From an uncultured Spartobacteria bacterium (lineage in GTDB: Bacteria > Verrucomicrobiota > Verrucomicrobiia > Chthoniobacterales > Chthoniobacteraceae), in NCBI GenBank assembly GCA_903919125.1, contig CAIXGS010000054.1:1-64000 (forward strand): 64,000 nucleotides of DNA. Reading direction: 5' to 3'. A program made the position numbers and the translations under genes. This document shows, in pieces, positions 32,287 through 41,111 of this stretch. The notes below the pieces were generated by a model, which was not told the DNA's origin, searched no databases, and saw only the letters and a program-made list of their open reading frames with translations. How positions within the stretch are numbered: the stretch's first letter is position 1; every line of letters begins with the position of its first letter.

Positions 32287-34170
32287 ATGTCCCCCATGAG
32301 AACCCTCTTTTTTTTAATCTTCTGCGCGTGCTCCGTGCCCAACGTATTGGCAACTCCCATCGCGACGCAGCCAACCCATCCCAACATCGTCTTCATTATG
32401 GCCGACGACCTCGGCATCAATGACCTTGGCGTGTACGGGCGCACCGGACATTACACCCCAAACATCGACCGGCTGGCGGCCGAAGGCAAAAGGTTCACCA
32501 ACGCCTACGCCCCCGCAGCAGTTTGTTCGCCAACACGGGCCGCCATCATGACCGGACAAGCCCCCGCACGCCTCCAAATCACCAGTTTCCTCCCAGGACG
32601 CGCCGATTGGCCCGGTCACCGCCTGCTTCAACCCGCAATGCCCTCCGGACTTCCCACTGATGCTCCGACTATAGCTGAGAAGCTCAAGAAAGTGGGCTAC
32701 GCAACCGCTTGCATTGGTAAATGGCACCTTGGGACTCGCGCTCCGCTTAACCCCGCCTCACGCGGTTTCGACTTCGTCTTTGCTGGGCAGCCGAACTCCA
32801 AACCGAGCGCCACGGAAGGCGGCAAGGGCGAGTTTGGTCAGGCAGAACAAGCCGCCGAATTTCTGACTACCAATAAAGATCGTCCATTCTTTTTGTATCT
32901 CGCTTTTGATTGTCCACACGTCCCGTTGGGGGCGCAGCCCGAGCGCGTCGCGGCAAAGGCTGGATCCTTCAACCCAGTATACGCGGCGATGGTGGAAACG
33001 TTGGATTCCGCCGTGGGAAAAGTGCTCGAAAAGCTGGACGCCTTAGGGCTGCGCGAATCCACCATCGTCGTATTTTGTTCCGATAATGGCGGCCTCCATG
33101 TGCTTGAACTCAAGGATCCTCCAGCCACCCACAATACACCTTACCGCGCAGGAAAAGGGTTTCTGTACGAAGGCGGCATACGAGAGCCATTGCTCGTGCG
33201 CTGGCCCGGAAAAATTGCGCCTGGGCTGGAGTCCTCTCCGGTGGTGTTGGCTGACTTCGCTCCAACCATTGCGGCGCTTACAGGAGCAGAGCCGTGCCTT
33301 CCTTGTGATTACTCGAACCTCGCTCCCCTTCTTCTCGGCACAGGTACCCTCGCGGAAAGACCGCTTTTCTGGCATATGCCGAATTACACAAACCAAGGAG
33401 GCCGCCCTTCAGGGGCCGTGCTAGAGGGCGATTGGAAGTTGATCGAGCATTACGAAGACGGGCGATTGGAGTTGTTTAATCTGAAAACGGACGTCTCGGA
33501 AAAAGTCGATGCCTCCGCCACCGAAGCCGCTCGCGTGGCTACGCTGCGTGGCAAATTGGAAGCCTGGCGCAGAAGCGTGAACGCCTCGATGCCCAAGGCA
33601 AACCCCGCGTTCGACCCTGCCATTTGGGACGCCTGCTATGGCACCACGGACCCCTCTCGTGTGGAACTGCGCGCCACAGCGCTCGAAACGGCCGCTCCAA
33701 TGGAGCCGTGGCGGAAAGCGATGGATGGCGCCAACCCGCGCAACAGAAACGAGACAGCTACACCGAACCCCGCCACTGCATCAGGCTTCGTCATGCTGGA
33801 GGCTCGCGATGCGGAAGTGCATGCCGAAAAGCTGCGTTACGAACTGCCCCCGCAAAAGGACACACTCGGCTTTTGGGTGGATCCCCGGGACTTTGCACAG
33901 TGGGACTGTAATATCCCAAGCGCAGGACGTTACGCTGTGGAGGTCCTACAAGGTTGCGTAAAAGGCGGCTCGATCGTGGACGTTATCGTCGGCGATTCCA
34001 GCGTCCGTTTTACGGTCGAGGACACCGGTCATTTCCAACGGTTCGTTCCTCGGCGCGTCGGAATTGTGGAGTTGCCTGCCGGCAAAACCATACTCGCCGT
34101 CAAGCCCGTGGAGAAAAAAGGCGGCGCCGTCATGGATCTGCGCCGAGTGTCGCTGGTGCGGGTTCCCTGA
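32287..34170 (+). CDS. Secreted sulfatase with a C-terminal extension
   Basis: A 627-residue S1-type sulfatase. A signal peptide (to about residue 22) is followed by HPNIVFIMADDLGINDLGVYG, the metal-binding start of the fold. The modification site is C80-S-P-T-R, the cysteine being converted to formylglycine by an anaerobic- or FGE-type enzyme encoded elsewhere. IGKWHLG and IVVFCSDNGG complete the active site. The last ~120 residues form a beta-rich domain typical of sugar-binding extensions. Probable substrate: a sulfated polysaccharide. Stands alone, convergent with mutL. Confidence 0.93.
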   Translation: MSPMRTLFFLIFCACSVPNVLATPIATQPTHPNIVFIMADDLGINDLGVYGRTGHYTPNIDRLAAEGKRFTNAYAPAAVCSPTRAAIMTGQAPARLQITSFLPGRADWPGHRLLQPAMPSGLPTDAPTIAEKLKKVGYATACIGKWHLGTRAPLNPASRGFDFVFAGQPNSKPSATEGGKGEFGQAEQAAEFLTTNKDRPFFLYLAFDCPHVPLGAQPERVAAKAGSFNPVYAAMVETLDSAVGKVLEKLDALGLRESTIVVFCSDNGGLHVLELKDPPATHNTPYRAGKGFLYEGGIREPLLVRWPGKIAPGLESSPVVLADFAPTIAALTGAEPCLPCDYSNLAPLLLGTGTLAERPLFWHMPNYTNQGGRPSGAVLEGDWKLIEHYEDGRLELFNLKTDVSEKVDASATEAARVATLRGKLEAWRRSVNASMPKANPAFDPAIWDACYGTTDPSRVELRATALETAAPMEPWRKAMDGANPRNRNETATPNPATASGFVMLEARDAEVHAEKLRYELPPQKDTLGFWVDPRDFAQWDCNIPSAGRYAVEVLQGCVKGGSIVDVIVGDSSVRFTVEDTGHFQRFVPRRVGIVELPAGKTILAVKPVEKKGGAVMDLRRVSLVRVP

Positions 34171-34184
34171 GCCGATTGTCCACA

Positions 34185-36041
34185 TCAGGCTTTACGACCA
34201 AACTTTTTCTCCAACTCCAAATAGCTAAGTTGAATCATCGTGGGACGCCCATGCGGACAGCAATACGGCAAATCGCATCGCAGTAAGTCTTCGACCAATT
34301 TGACCAACTCCGGTTCGCGGAGCGTATCATTGGCTTTCACGGCATGCCGACAAACCGTCTTGGCGATCATGTCTTGGCCCATGCGAAGCCGTGCGCCCTG
34401 CGCGTTTGTCTCCCGCAAATCGTCGATAATGTCGTGCAGTAATTGCACTGGGTCTTCTGATTTTAGAAACGTAGGTAGCGCGTCCACCTTGAAGGTTCCG
34501 GCTCCGAAGCTCTCCATGGTAATACCAGCGCGATCCAGGAGCTCCATGTTGCGCTCCACCCAGTCGCCATCCTTGGGCGCAAGACGGAGCGTCAATGGAA
34601 GCAGTAAGCGTTGGGAAGGAACCCCTTGAGCCTCCATTCTGCGCTGCATTTCCTCGAATAAAATACGTTCGTGCGCCGCGTGCTGGTCGACCAATACCAA
34701 GCCGGAAGCGTTCTCCATGAGCACGAATAACTTCCCAAGCACTCCTAAAAATCGGAACGTCTCGGGGACAGGTGCCGGTGCGGGCTCTGCTTCCTCCTCC
34801 CGAGGCAACTCACTAGGAAGACCGGACGCTGCCGAGACAACAGGAAGCGCAGACGTCGAGGACGCGGACGTCGCTCCAGCAGACGTCGGCGTAGCTAAGG
34901 GAGTGGAACGGGGCGGCGGGATCTGGAGTGTCGGGCGTGGCGCGGGAGCTGGCAGCGGCAAATCAGGATGAGGTATCTCTTGCTCTGAATTTGGTTGGCG
35001 TAAATGGCTATCCAGCGGGGCGGCACGAAATTCACCAGACCAACGGGCTCTATCCCCCTCCAACGCAGCGCGAACTGCCTTGATCACCGTATCCCGAACT
35101 TCCGATGGAGTCCGAAAACGCACTTCACGTTTCGCAGGATGAACGTTCACGTCGACAGCGCCGGGATCCATTTCAATAAACAAAAACGTCACGGGGTGTT
35201 GCCCCTTCATCAGCGCCGTGTGATAGCCCTCGCGCAGTCCTTGGGAGAGCGTAATGTTTTCCACCGCACGTCCATTGAGAAAGCAAAGTTGCTGCTGACG
35301 CGAAGACCGGCTCACGCCAGCGCGCCCGACGTAGCCTGAAATCTTGATTCCATTCTCCTCTATAAGAGGAACCTCCAGCAATTCACTCGCAAGCTCCGCA
35401 CCGGAAAGATCGCGAATCCGATCCAGTAACGTCGGAGCTGGGGCAAGTTGAAGCGCAACTCGGTCATCCACGAGATGCACAAAACTGATGCTAGGATGCC
35501 CCAAAGCCAGCAAATGCAACTGATGCTCGACGTGACTCGCCTCCGTCGCCTCAGTGCGCAAAAACTTTCGCCTTGCAGGCAAATTATAAAACAACGACCG
35601 CACCTCAATTTGCGTTCCCGGAGCATCCCCACCATCACGAACCGCTTCCAACTTGCCTGCGTTGACCAAGACCTCGGTCCCCACCAACGCGCCATGTTCC
35701 CGCGTAGAGAGTCTAAACCGCGAGACCGACGCGATGCTCGGCACCGCCTCTCCCCGAAATCCCAACGTGTGAATGAGTGCCAGATCCGCGCCAGTCCGTA
35801 TTTTGCTGGTGGCATGACGCTCCAAACAAAGCAGCGCGTCGTCCCTGTCCATCCCAGTACCGTTGTCAGTAACGCGGATGAGGGAAATCCCTCCCCTTCG
35901 AGTAAGAACCTCGATACGAGTGGAATGCGCGTCTATCGAATTTTCCACCAACTCTTTAACTACGGCAGCGGGACGCTCGACCACCTCGCCGGCAGCGACC
36001 TGACTTGCAACCTCCTCACTCAGCAGACGAATTCGGGACAT
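34185..36041 (-). CDS. mutL: DNA mismatch repair protein MutL
   Basis: A 618-residue MutL. N-terminal GHKL ATPase motifs: VAAGEVVERPAAVVKELVEN, DNGTGMDRDD, HATSKI, GFRGEAVPSI. The C-terminal domain carries the endonuclease motif DQHAAHERILFEE (near residue 451) and the CPHGRP zinc-site motif, so this is the nicking type used in organisms without MutH. A low-complexity proline/alanine linker (~350-430) joins the two. The start at 36041 is the methionine next to the conserved SRIRLLSEEV. Confidence 0.97.
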   Translation of the reverse strand: MSRIRLLSEEVASQVAAGEVVERPAAVVKELVENSIDAHSTRIEVLTRRGGISLIRVTDNGTGMDRDDALLCLERHATSKIRTGADLALIHTLGFRGEAVPSIASVSRFRLSTREHGALVGTEVLVNAGKLEAVRDGGDAPGTQIEVRSLFYNLPARRKFLRTEATEASHVEHQLHLLALGHPSISFVHLVDDRVALQLAPAPTLLDRIRDLSGAELASELLEVPLIEENGIKISGYVGRAGVSRSSRQQQLCFLNGRAVENITLSQGLREGYHTALMKGQHPVTFLFIEMDPGAVDVNVHPAKREVRFRTPSEVRDTVIKAVRAALEGDRARWSGEFRAAPLDSHLRQPNSEQEIPHPDLPLPAPAPRPTLQIPPPRSTPLATPTSAGATSASSTSALPVVSAASGLPSELPREEEAEPAPAPVPETFRFLGVLGKLFVLMENASGLVLVDQHAAHERILFEEMQRRMEAQGVPSQRLLLPLTLRLAPKDGDWVERNMELLDRAGITMESFGAGTFKVDALPTFLKSEDPVQLLHDIIDDLRETNAQGARLRMGQDMIAKTVCRHAVKANDTLREPELVKLVEDLLRCDLPYCCPHGRPTMIQLSYLELEKKFGRKA

Positions 36042-36154
36042 AACGTAATCATGGCACCATTTCGTTTCTGGCAAATCCGAAATCCAACATACCCGACCAA
36101 ATGAAAGACTGACCTACACCTGACAGCTTCAAAACAAATTCTGAAACTCGACGC

Positions 36155-36562
36155 TCAATACGTCGGCATCACCAGCATCTGCCAAGCCCAAAACGCCGCC
36201 GCTATCAGACCGGCGACCAAAAGAAAGAACAGCCACTTGCCCTGCTGCCTGTTGCGGCGCCGCGTGCGTGGCAAAGCCATCCCGTCTGCCTCAAGGTAAC
36301 GGTTGTCGGGAAGACGGAACTCTCCACGGGAGCCGCGCGAGTCAATCTGGGCTGCGTTGCGAATAAAGCGCTCGCGTTGCTCTTTTTGAATCTTCTCCGC
36401 AATTTTCGGCGCCTTCTCGATGAATTGCTCGTGCCGCTTGGTTGCCGCCTTCAGGGAATTTTCCTGCTCGGCGAGCTCACGCCGACGCGCCTCAAAAGGA
36501 GTTTCAACTCCTGGGGATTTTGTTTTTTTTGCGGGTGCAGGCCTGCTGGATCGAAAAATCAT
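36155..36562 (-). CDS. Small basic coiled-coil protein with a C-terminal membrane anchor
   Basis: A 135-residue protein of no recognised family. Residues ~20-70 are rich in charged and glutamine residues and predicted by eye to be helical/coiled-coil (FEARRRELAEQENSLKAATK). One membrane segment lies near the C-terminus (WLFFLLVAGLIAAAFWAW) after a strongly basic stretch, suggesting the N-terminus is cytoplasmic. It follows gene 36615-37226, also a coiled-coil tail-anchored protein, in the same direction 52 bp apart; the two may work together. Confidence 0.6.
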   Translation of the reverse strand: MIFRSSRPAPAKKTKSPGVETPFEARRRELAEQENSLKAATKRHEQFIEKAPKIAEKIQKEQRERFIRNAAQIDSRGSRGEFRLPDNRYLEADGMALPRTRRRNRQQGKWLFFLLVAGLIAAAFWAWQMLVMPTY

Positions 36563-36614
36563 AGCAACTGGAGTGGAACAGATGTGCGCAACAAAATCAG
36601 TGCATTGTAACCTA

Positions 36615-37226
36615 TTAAGCTTTTGAAATTAGAAGGATACAAATGATTGCACCTATAATCACCAAAGGCAAAGTGAACGCGAGACCAGCCTTGAGCCAGT
36701 ACAAGAAGTCGTTTGGCAGTCCGCCGTGTCCGTAGCCCGTTTGTCCCAGATCTTCCGCCAGATCGGCGTTGCTCATTTCCGGCGAGCCAATTCGGGGAAT
36801 CGTCCGCGTATAGTCGGAACGCGCATCATCCAAGGCGCTCAGCGCACGAGTGAGTTCGCGGGTCAAATCCTGCCCCTCAAATCCCTTGAGATCCAAAGTT
36901 TCAAAATACTGCAGGTGCAGACCGAAACTTTCCCGCACTCCACGGAGCATTTCCGCTCGACGTTGAGTCTCAAATTCTTCCCGCTCAATAACGACCATTG
37001 CGCGCGTCAACTTCTCAACCATGTCCGCCTGCCCCACATGAAGCTGATCCTGTCGGCGGCTCATTTCCTCCAACTCCCGCTTCTGGCGCTCAATCACCTC
37101 CTGCTGCCGCTTGAGCGACATCAACTGCTCCTGTGCCTTCTGCACCTGAGAATCAAGGTGTTCTGGTGAAACTTCGTCTTCGGATAATTCGAAGTTTTCT
37201 TGATTGGAGCGAGAGCGTTCGGCCAT
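36615..37226 (-). CDS. Coiled-coil protein with a C-terminal membrane anchor
   Basis: A 203-residue protein. Residues 25-95 are a long charged heptad-like coiled coil (QKAQEQLMSLKRQQEVIERQ and on), followed by a linker and a single C-terminal membrane segment (FTLPLVIIGAIICILLI). No enzymatic motif was seen. The start at 37226 begins MAERSRSNQEN and is preceded by an AAGAGGTG-like stretch. Tail anchoring with a cytoplasmic coiled coil fits a scaffolding or envelope-organising role, but that is only inference. Confidence 0.65.
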   Translation of the reverse strand: MAERSRSNQENFELSEDEVSPEHLDSQVQKAQEQLMSLKRQQEVIERQKRELEEMSRRQDQLHVGQADMVEKLTRAMVVIEREEFETQRRAEMLRGVRESFGLHLQYFETLDLKGFEGQDLTRELTRALSALDDARSDYTRTIPRIGSPEMSNADLAEDLGQTGYGHGGLPNDFLYWLKAGLAFTLPLVIIGAIICILLISKA

Positions 37227-37367
37227 GTGAAAAAGAGGTGTGCATGATGGTTCGCACAGCCGCATTTTGGACGCCAGCGTTTTTCCAACAAAACTAGAGG
37301 TTAGCGACCCGAATCCCCAAAACCTCACGTCTTGAGATGCACGAAAGCAAAAACAGCGCCCTGCTTT

Positions 37368-38537
37368 CTACCTCCCCGGCACCAGTTCAAACAGAAAGCC
37401 CCGTAGATAACCAGATTCAGGGATCGTGGAAATAATGGGGTGATCGAGGCCCTGAGAGTAAGTTTCCATCAAGCGCAAAGTCTTCTTGGCGTCCACAGCG
37501 GCTTCGTTAATCACGCCCATAAACAAGTCGTGAGTCATGTGGTGAGAACAACAAAACGTCGCAAGAAGCCCATCGGGTTTTAGTAACTTCAACGAGCGCA
37601 GATGGATCTCTTTGTATCCACGTAGCGCGTCACTAATTTTTCCCTTGGATTTAGTAAAGGAAGGAGGATCTAAAACGATTAAATCGTAGGTTGCCTCGGC
37701 CTTTTCCCGCTCGTGCAGAAAATCGAAAACGTTCGCCTCGACAGCTCGAACGGCGAGTCCGTTAGCTAGGGCGTTTTTCTGCGCCAACTCGACAGCGCCA
37801 GCGCTGATATCCACCGCCGTCACATCCTTCGCTCCGGCCTTGGCGCAACTTAGTGCAAACGCTCCCTGATTCGTGAAACAGTCCAACACGCTGCGCCCCT
37901 TGGCATGGCGGGCGACGGAGCGGTAATTCGAAAGTTGGTCCAAATAAAAACCCGTCTTCTGACCAGTGAGCAAATTCACTTCAAACTTCAGCCCGTCGGT
38001 GGTGATCGTACCGGAACCTGGATCCTCACCGTGCAGCACGCCACAAACAAGTTCCATCCCCTCGGCTTTGCGTATGGGCGTATCGTTGCGCTCGATGATG
38101 GATCGGGGTTGAAAGGCATCCACCAGCGCCTGAACAAGCAAATGCTTTCTCTTATCCATCGCAAGAGTAAGTGTTTGCAGCACAAAATCATCTTCGTAGC
38201 GATCCACCACAACGCCCGGCAAACCATCGCTTTCACTCCAGATTAAACGCCCTAGGCGCTCCGCCAGCCCATGACGGCGGCGATACTCCATGGCGATTTG
38301 CAGACGGCGTTTAAAAAAATCCAAGTCGAGATCCTGACGCTGACGGGAAAAACGACGCGCTATGATTTGCGAACGACTGTTGTAAATCGCTGTACCCAAC
38401 ATCCGGTCACGTCCGTCCTTTAAGGAAACAAGCTCTCCATCTTGGGGATCTCCAAAGGTTTTGAGAACCTCGGTGGAGTACACCCAGTCGTGGCCATGAA
38501 AAAGCCGGGCGCGTGGTTGAATGATAAGACCTGCCAT
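37368..38537 (-). CDS. RlmI-like class I SAM-dependent rRNA methyltransferase
   Basis: A 389-residue protein with an N-terminal PUA-like domain (HDWVYSTEVLKTF...DGELVSLKDGRDRMLGTAIYN), a central region (SDGLPGVVVDRY) and a C-terminal Rossmann methyltransferase domain (VLDCFTNQGAFALSCAKAGA, VTAVDISAGAVELAQKNA, LIVLDPPSFTKSKG). RlmI methylates C5 of a cytosine in 23S rRNA in E. coli; the exact target here is not proven. Divergent from the HtrA-like gene. Confidence 0.92.
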   Translation of the reverse strand: MAGLIIQPRARLFHGHDWVYSTEVLKTFGDPQDGELVSLKDGRDRMLGTAIYNSRSQIIARRFSRQRQDLDLDFFKRRLQIAMEYRRRHGLAERLGRLIWSESDGLPGVVVDRYEDDFVLQTLTLAMDKRKHLLVQALVDAFQPRSIIERNDTPIRKAEGMELVCGVLHGEDPGSGTITTDGLKFEVNLLTGQKTGFYLDQLSNYRSVARHAKGRSVLDCFTNQGAFALSCAKAGAKDVTAVDISAGAVELAQKNALANGLAVRAVEANVFDFLHEREKAEATYDLIVLDPPSFTKSKGKISDALRGYKEIHLRSLKLLKPDGLLATFCCSHHMTHDLFMGVINEAAVDAKKTLRLMETYSQGLDHPIISTIPESGYLRGFLFELVPGR

Positions 38538-38643
38538 GATGTGGCGACCACGCTAGAAGCTTGCCACGCGAAGTCAACGCATGCGACTAACTTTGAGAGG
38601 ACTGGCGCCAAGCCTCAGCTCATGCCAGCTTTTACCCATTGTC

Positions 38644-40041
38644 ATGCAACCTCGGTGTGCCCTACTTCCTTTTGGCTTTATCCTAGCGGCGGTTTTTTTA
38701 TGCACCGGCCGTCTCCCTGCGGCTCCGGATGGCACATTACAACCCACTGATGTTCTCCGCTTAGTAGAGCAAGCTCGGATTAATATTTTCCGGGCCGCCG
38801 CACCGTCAGTCGTCATTCTCGAGGTGGAATTGGCTCAAAATTCTACAGAACCTGAGGTAGAAACCGACCCCGTTCCCAAGCGACCGGCCAAGGTCGAACC
38901 GTTGCGCAGCCAGGGCTCTGGCTTTGTCGTGCGCAGCAACGGCGTACTAGTCACTAACCTGCACGTCGTAGCACAAGCTCGCCGCATTGTGGTGAGATTC
39001 AAAGATGGACGACGCCTTGATGCCCGCATTCTGGGCAGCGACGAGCGAACCGATATAGCTGTGTTACAGGTAGATGCCACCAACCTGGCCGCGTTGCCCT
39101 TTGCTGACAGCGACACCGCTGCTGTGGGACAATTTGTGTGCGCCATCGGCGTTCCGTTTGGTCAGGAATGGTCCTTCACTTCAGGGCTCTTGAGTGGAAA
39201 GGGGCGCTCCAGACTGCTCGCGCCAAAAAGTCTTTTACCCCTCTACGAAGATTACTTACAGACCGACGCGGTGATTAATCCGGGCCACAGCGGCGGTCCA
39301 CTTTTAGACGGCGCCGGCCATGTCCTCGGCATGAATACGCTCATTGCCCGCGTGGAACACGGTCTCGCTTTCGCTGTGCCCTCCAATTTGTTGCAACAGA
39401 CCGTGGTCCAGATTTTGGAGACGGGTAAGGTAACTCGGCCTTGGTTGGGGATTCGTGCGGAAACGCTTGGGGAGACAGTCGCACTTCGTGAACGCCTCGC
39501 CGAGGCCCAATCGGGCGTGGTGGTGCTCTCTATCGAAATGGATGGACCGGCGTTTAAAACCGACCTGCGCCCAGCGGATGTGATTCAAGCGCTCGATGGC
39601 ACGCCGGTGAATTCCGCACTTGAGCTGCAACGGGCCCTCTTCGAGCGCAAAACTGGCCAGACGGTGAGGATCGATATTTGGAGACAAGGCGTTCGAAAGG
39701 TTCTCAAAATCACCCTTGCCCAGTTGCCGGAAGCGCCACAAACAATCCACGAGCCGGAAAGAAACCAACGCACCCAAGAATCTGTACCAGACAAGGTTGG
39801 ATTAACGCTAAAGGAGCTCAAAGGGCGCGGTGTTCGGGTCGAGGCCGTCGCAGAAGGAAGTCAGGCGGCCAAAGCCGACTTGCAGCTGCAGGACATTATT
39901 ACAGAAGTAGAGGGACGCTCGGTCCATACGGTTGCAGAGTGCATGAGCGCGCTTCGGTCCGGTACTGGACGAGGCGCAGGAACTGGCGTTTTAGTACAGG
40001 TGGAGCGGATGGGGCGGCGAACTTTCGTGCTTTGGCGCTAA
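38644..40041 (+). CDS. HtrA/DegP-like serine protease with two PDZ domains
   Basis: A 465-residue secreted protease; the start at 38644 gives a clean signal peptide (MQPRCALLPFGFILAAVFLC). The chymotrypsin-fold domain has the complete triad: H107 (TNLHVV), D137 (RTDIAVL) and S216 (NPGHSGGPL). Two PDZ-like modules follow, at about 260-355 (LGIRAETLGE, ADVIQALDGTPVNS) and 385-460 (GVRVEAVAEGSQAAKADLQLQD). Members degrade misfolded periplasmic proteins. A charged insert around residues 60-85 sits before the protease core. Confidence 0.92.
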   Translation: MQPRCALLPFGFILAAVFLCTGRLPAAPDGTLQPTDVLRLVEQARINIFRAAAPSVVILEVELAQNSTEPEVETDPVPKRPAKVEPLRSQGSGFVVRSNGVLVTNLHVVAQARRIVVRFKDGRRLDARILGSDERTDIAVLQVDATNLAALPFADSDTAAVGQFVCAIGVPFGQEWSFTSGLLSGKGRSRLLAPKSLLPLYEDYLQTDAVINPGHSGGPLLDGAGHVLGMNTLIARVEHGLAFAVPSNLLQQTVVQILETGKVTRPWLGIRAETLGETVALRERLAEAQSGVVVLSIEMDGPAFKTDLRPADVIQALDGTPVNSALELQRALFERKTGQTVRIDIWRQGVRKVLKITLAQLPEAPQTIHEPERNQRTQESVPDKVGLTLKELKGRGVRVEAVAEGSQAAKADLQLQDIITEVEGRSVHTVAECMSALRSGTGRGAGTGVLVQVERMGRRTFVLWR

Positions 40042-40055
40042 TTTAACAACGTAGT

Positions 40056-40907
40056 TCAGCCTTGCTTAAACGCGCGACGGGCTAGGTAAAAGGGAAAGCT
40101 CAGCACCTCCTGTACCGCCCGTAACACGCCGCTAAACAGAAACATCGGGAGGCGCACAATTTTGAAGATGGGCATCAGAACCTTTTGCAAGACAAGTGAT
40201 TTCGCGTAAACGAGCGCCGAAGCCAATATCGCAACGATTCCGACAAACTTCTGCGGCGCATTGATATGTATTGGCCCGGGCAGAAGCTGAAACCCGCCCT
40301 GCGGGTCGCTTAGTATTTCAATGAGCAGAATGAAACCCACATATCCAATGAGCAAAAACGCCGCCTCTTCGAGGATCGGATGCTTTTCCATAAGCTTCAA
40401 GCAAGCTCCCGCAACAAACCGCAACGCCAGTATTCCAATGAAAACCCCAGTGCAAACTACCCACAATTTTGGGCTCATCGCGACGGCCGCTACGACGTTG
40501 TCCACGCTCAGGCTAAGGTCCATAATCTCGATGGAAACAACCGTCGATACAAAGCCACCGACGCCCCTAGACGACGAATTTAACACATCAGAATTAGAGT
40601 TCTTGGAATCAGTGAAATGCTTGCTCATCAGACAGATAAGATAAGCAGATCCGCCTATTTTCAACCAAGGATTCTCAATTATCCACGCGGCGAGCGCCAT
40701 GCAAACTCCACGAAAAAAATACGCGCCAAGAATACCGAGACGCAACGCCCTGATGCGCTGTACCTCGGGGAGATGCCGAGCCATAGCCGCAATCGCAAGC
40801 GCATTATCAACGCTTAATAATCCCTCGATGATCACCAGCGAAATAATCACAGGTAACGCCTGAATACAGTCGTCGAGACTCGGGAGCGGTAGGCCAAAAA
40901 AATCCAT
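40056..40907 (-). CDS. TerC-family integral membrane transporter
   Basis: A 283-residue polytopic membrane protein with about seven hydrophobic segments. It holds the two TerC signatures: EGLLSVDNALAIAAMA near the N-terminus and DLSLSVDNVVAAVAM in the middle, each with the conserved S-x-D-N. TerC proteins export metals such as manganese or calcium and support secretion stress. The ATG at 40907 follows GAGG and was preferred; an ATG at 40934 is an alternative. No yybP-ykoY manganese riboswitch was recognisable upstream. Confidence 0.88.
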   Translation of the reverse strand: MDFFGLPLPSLDDCIQALPVIISLVIIEGLLSVDNALAIAAMARHLPEVQRIRALRLGILGAYFFRGVCMALAAWIIENPWLKIGGSAYLICLMSKHFTDSKNSNSDVLNSSSRGVGGFVSTVVSIEIMDLSLSVDNVVAAVAMSPKLWVVCTGVFIGILALRFVAGACLKLMEKHPILEEAAFLLIGYVGFILLIEILSDPQGGFQLLPGPIHINAPQKFVGIVAILASALVYAKSLVLQKVLMPIFKIVRLPMFLFSGVLRAVQEVLSFPFYLARRAFKQG

Positions 40908-41111
40908 GAGCCTCGACTTACCGCGTATTTCCATCGGCAAACAAGTATTATCAGGCGTCGGGGCAATTTCCGAATCTCACTAAAATCCGATCTGACTCCG
41001 CCCGAGCTCACGCGAGGCCCTTAGTCCCTGAGTTGACCGACTCAAGGATGAACGATACTTTCAGGCTTTGGGCCGCATCACGGCTCACTTCAGCGATCCG
41101 CGTCCATCTCC

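Noticed and set aside
40935-41111. Possible metal riboswitch upstream of the TerC gene
   Set aside because: The region between TerC and ileS was read for yybP-ykoY conserved elements and none was found.
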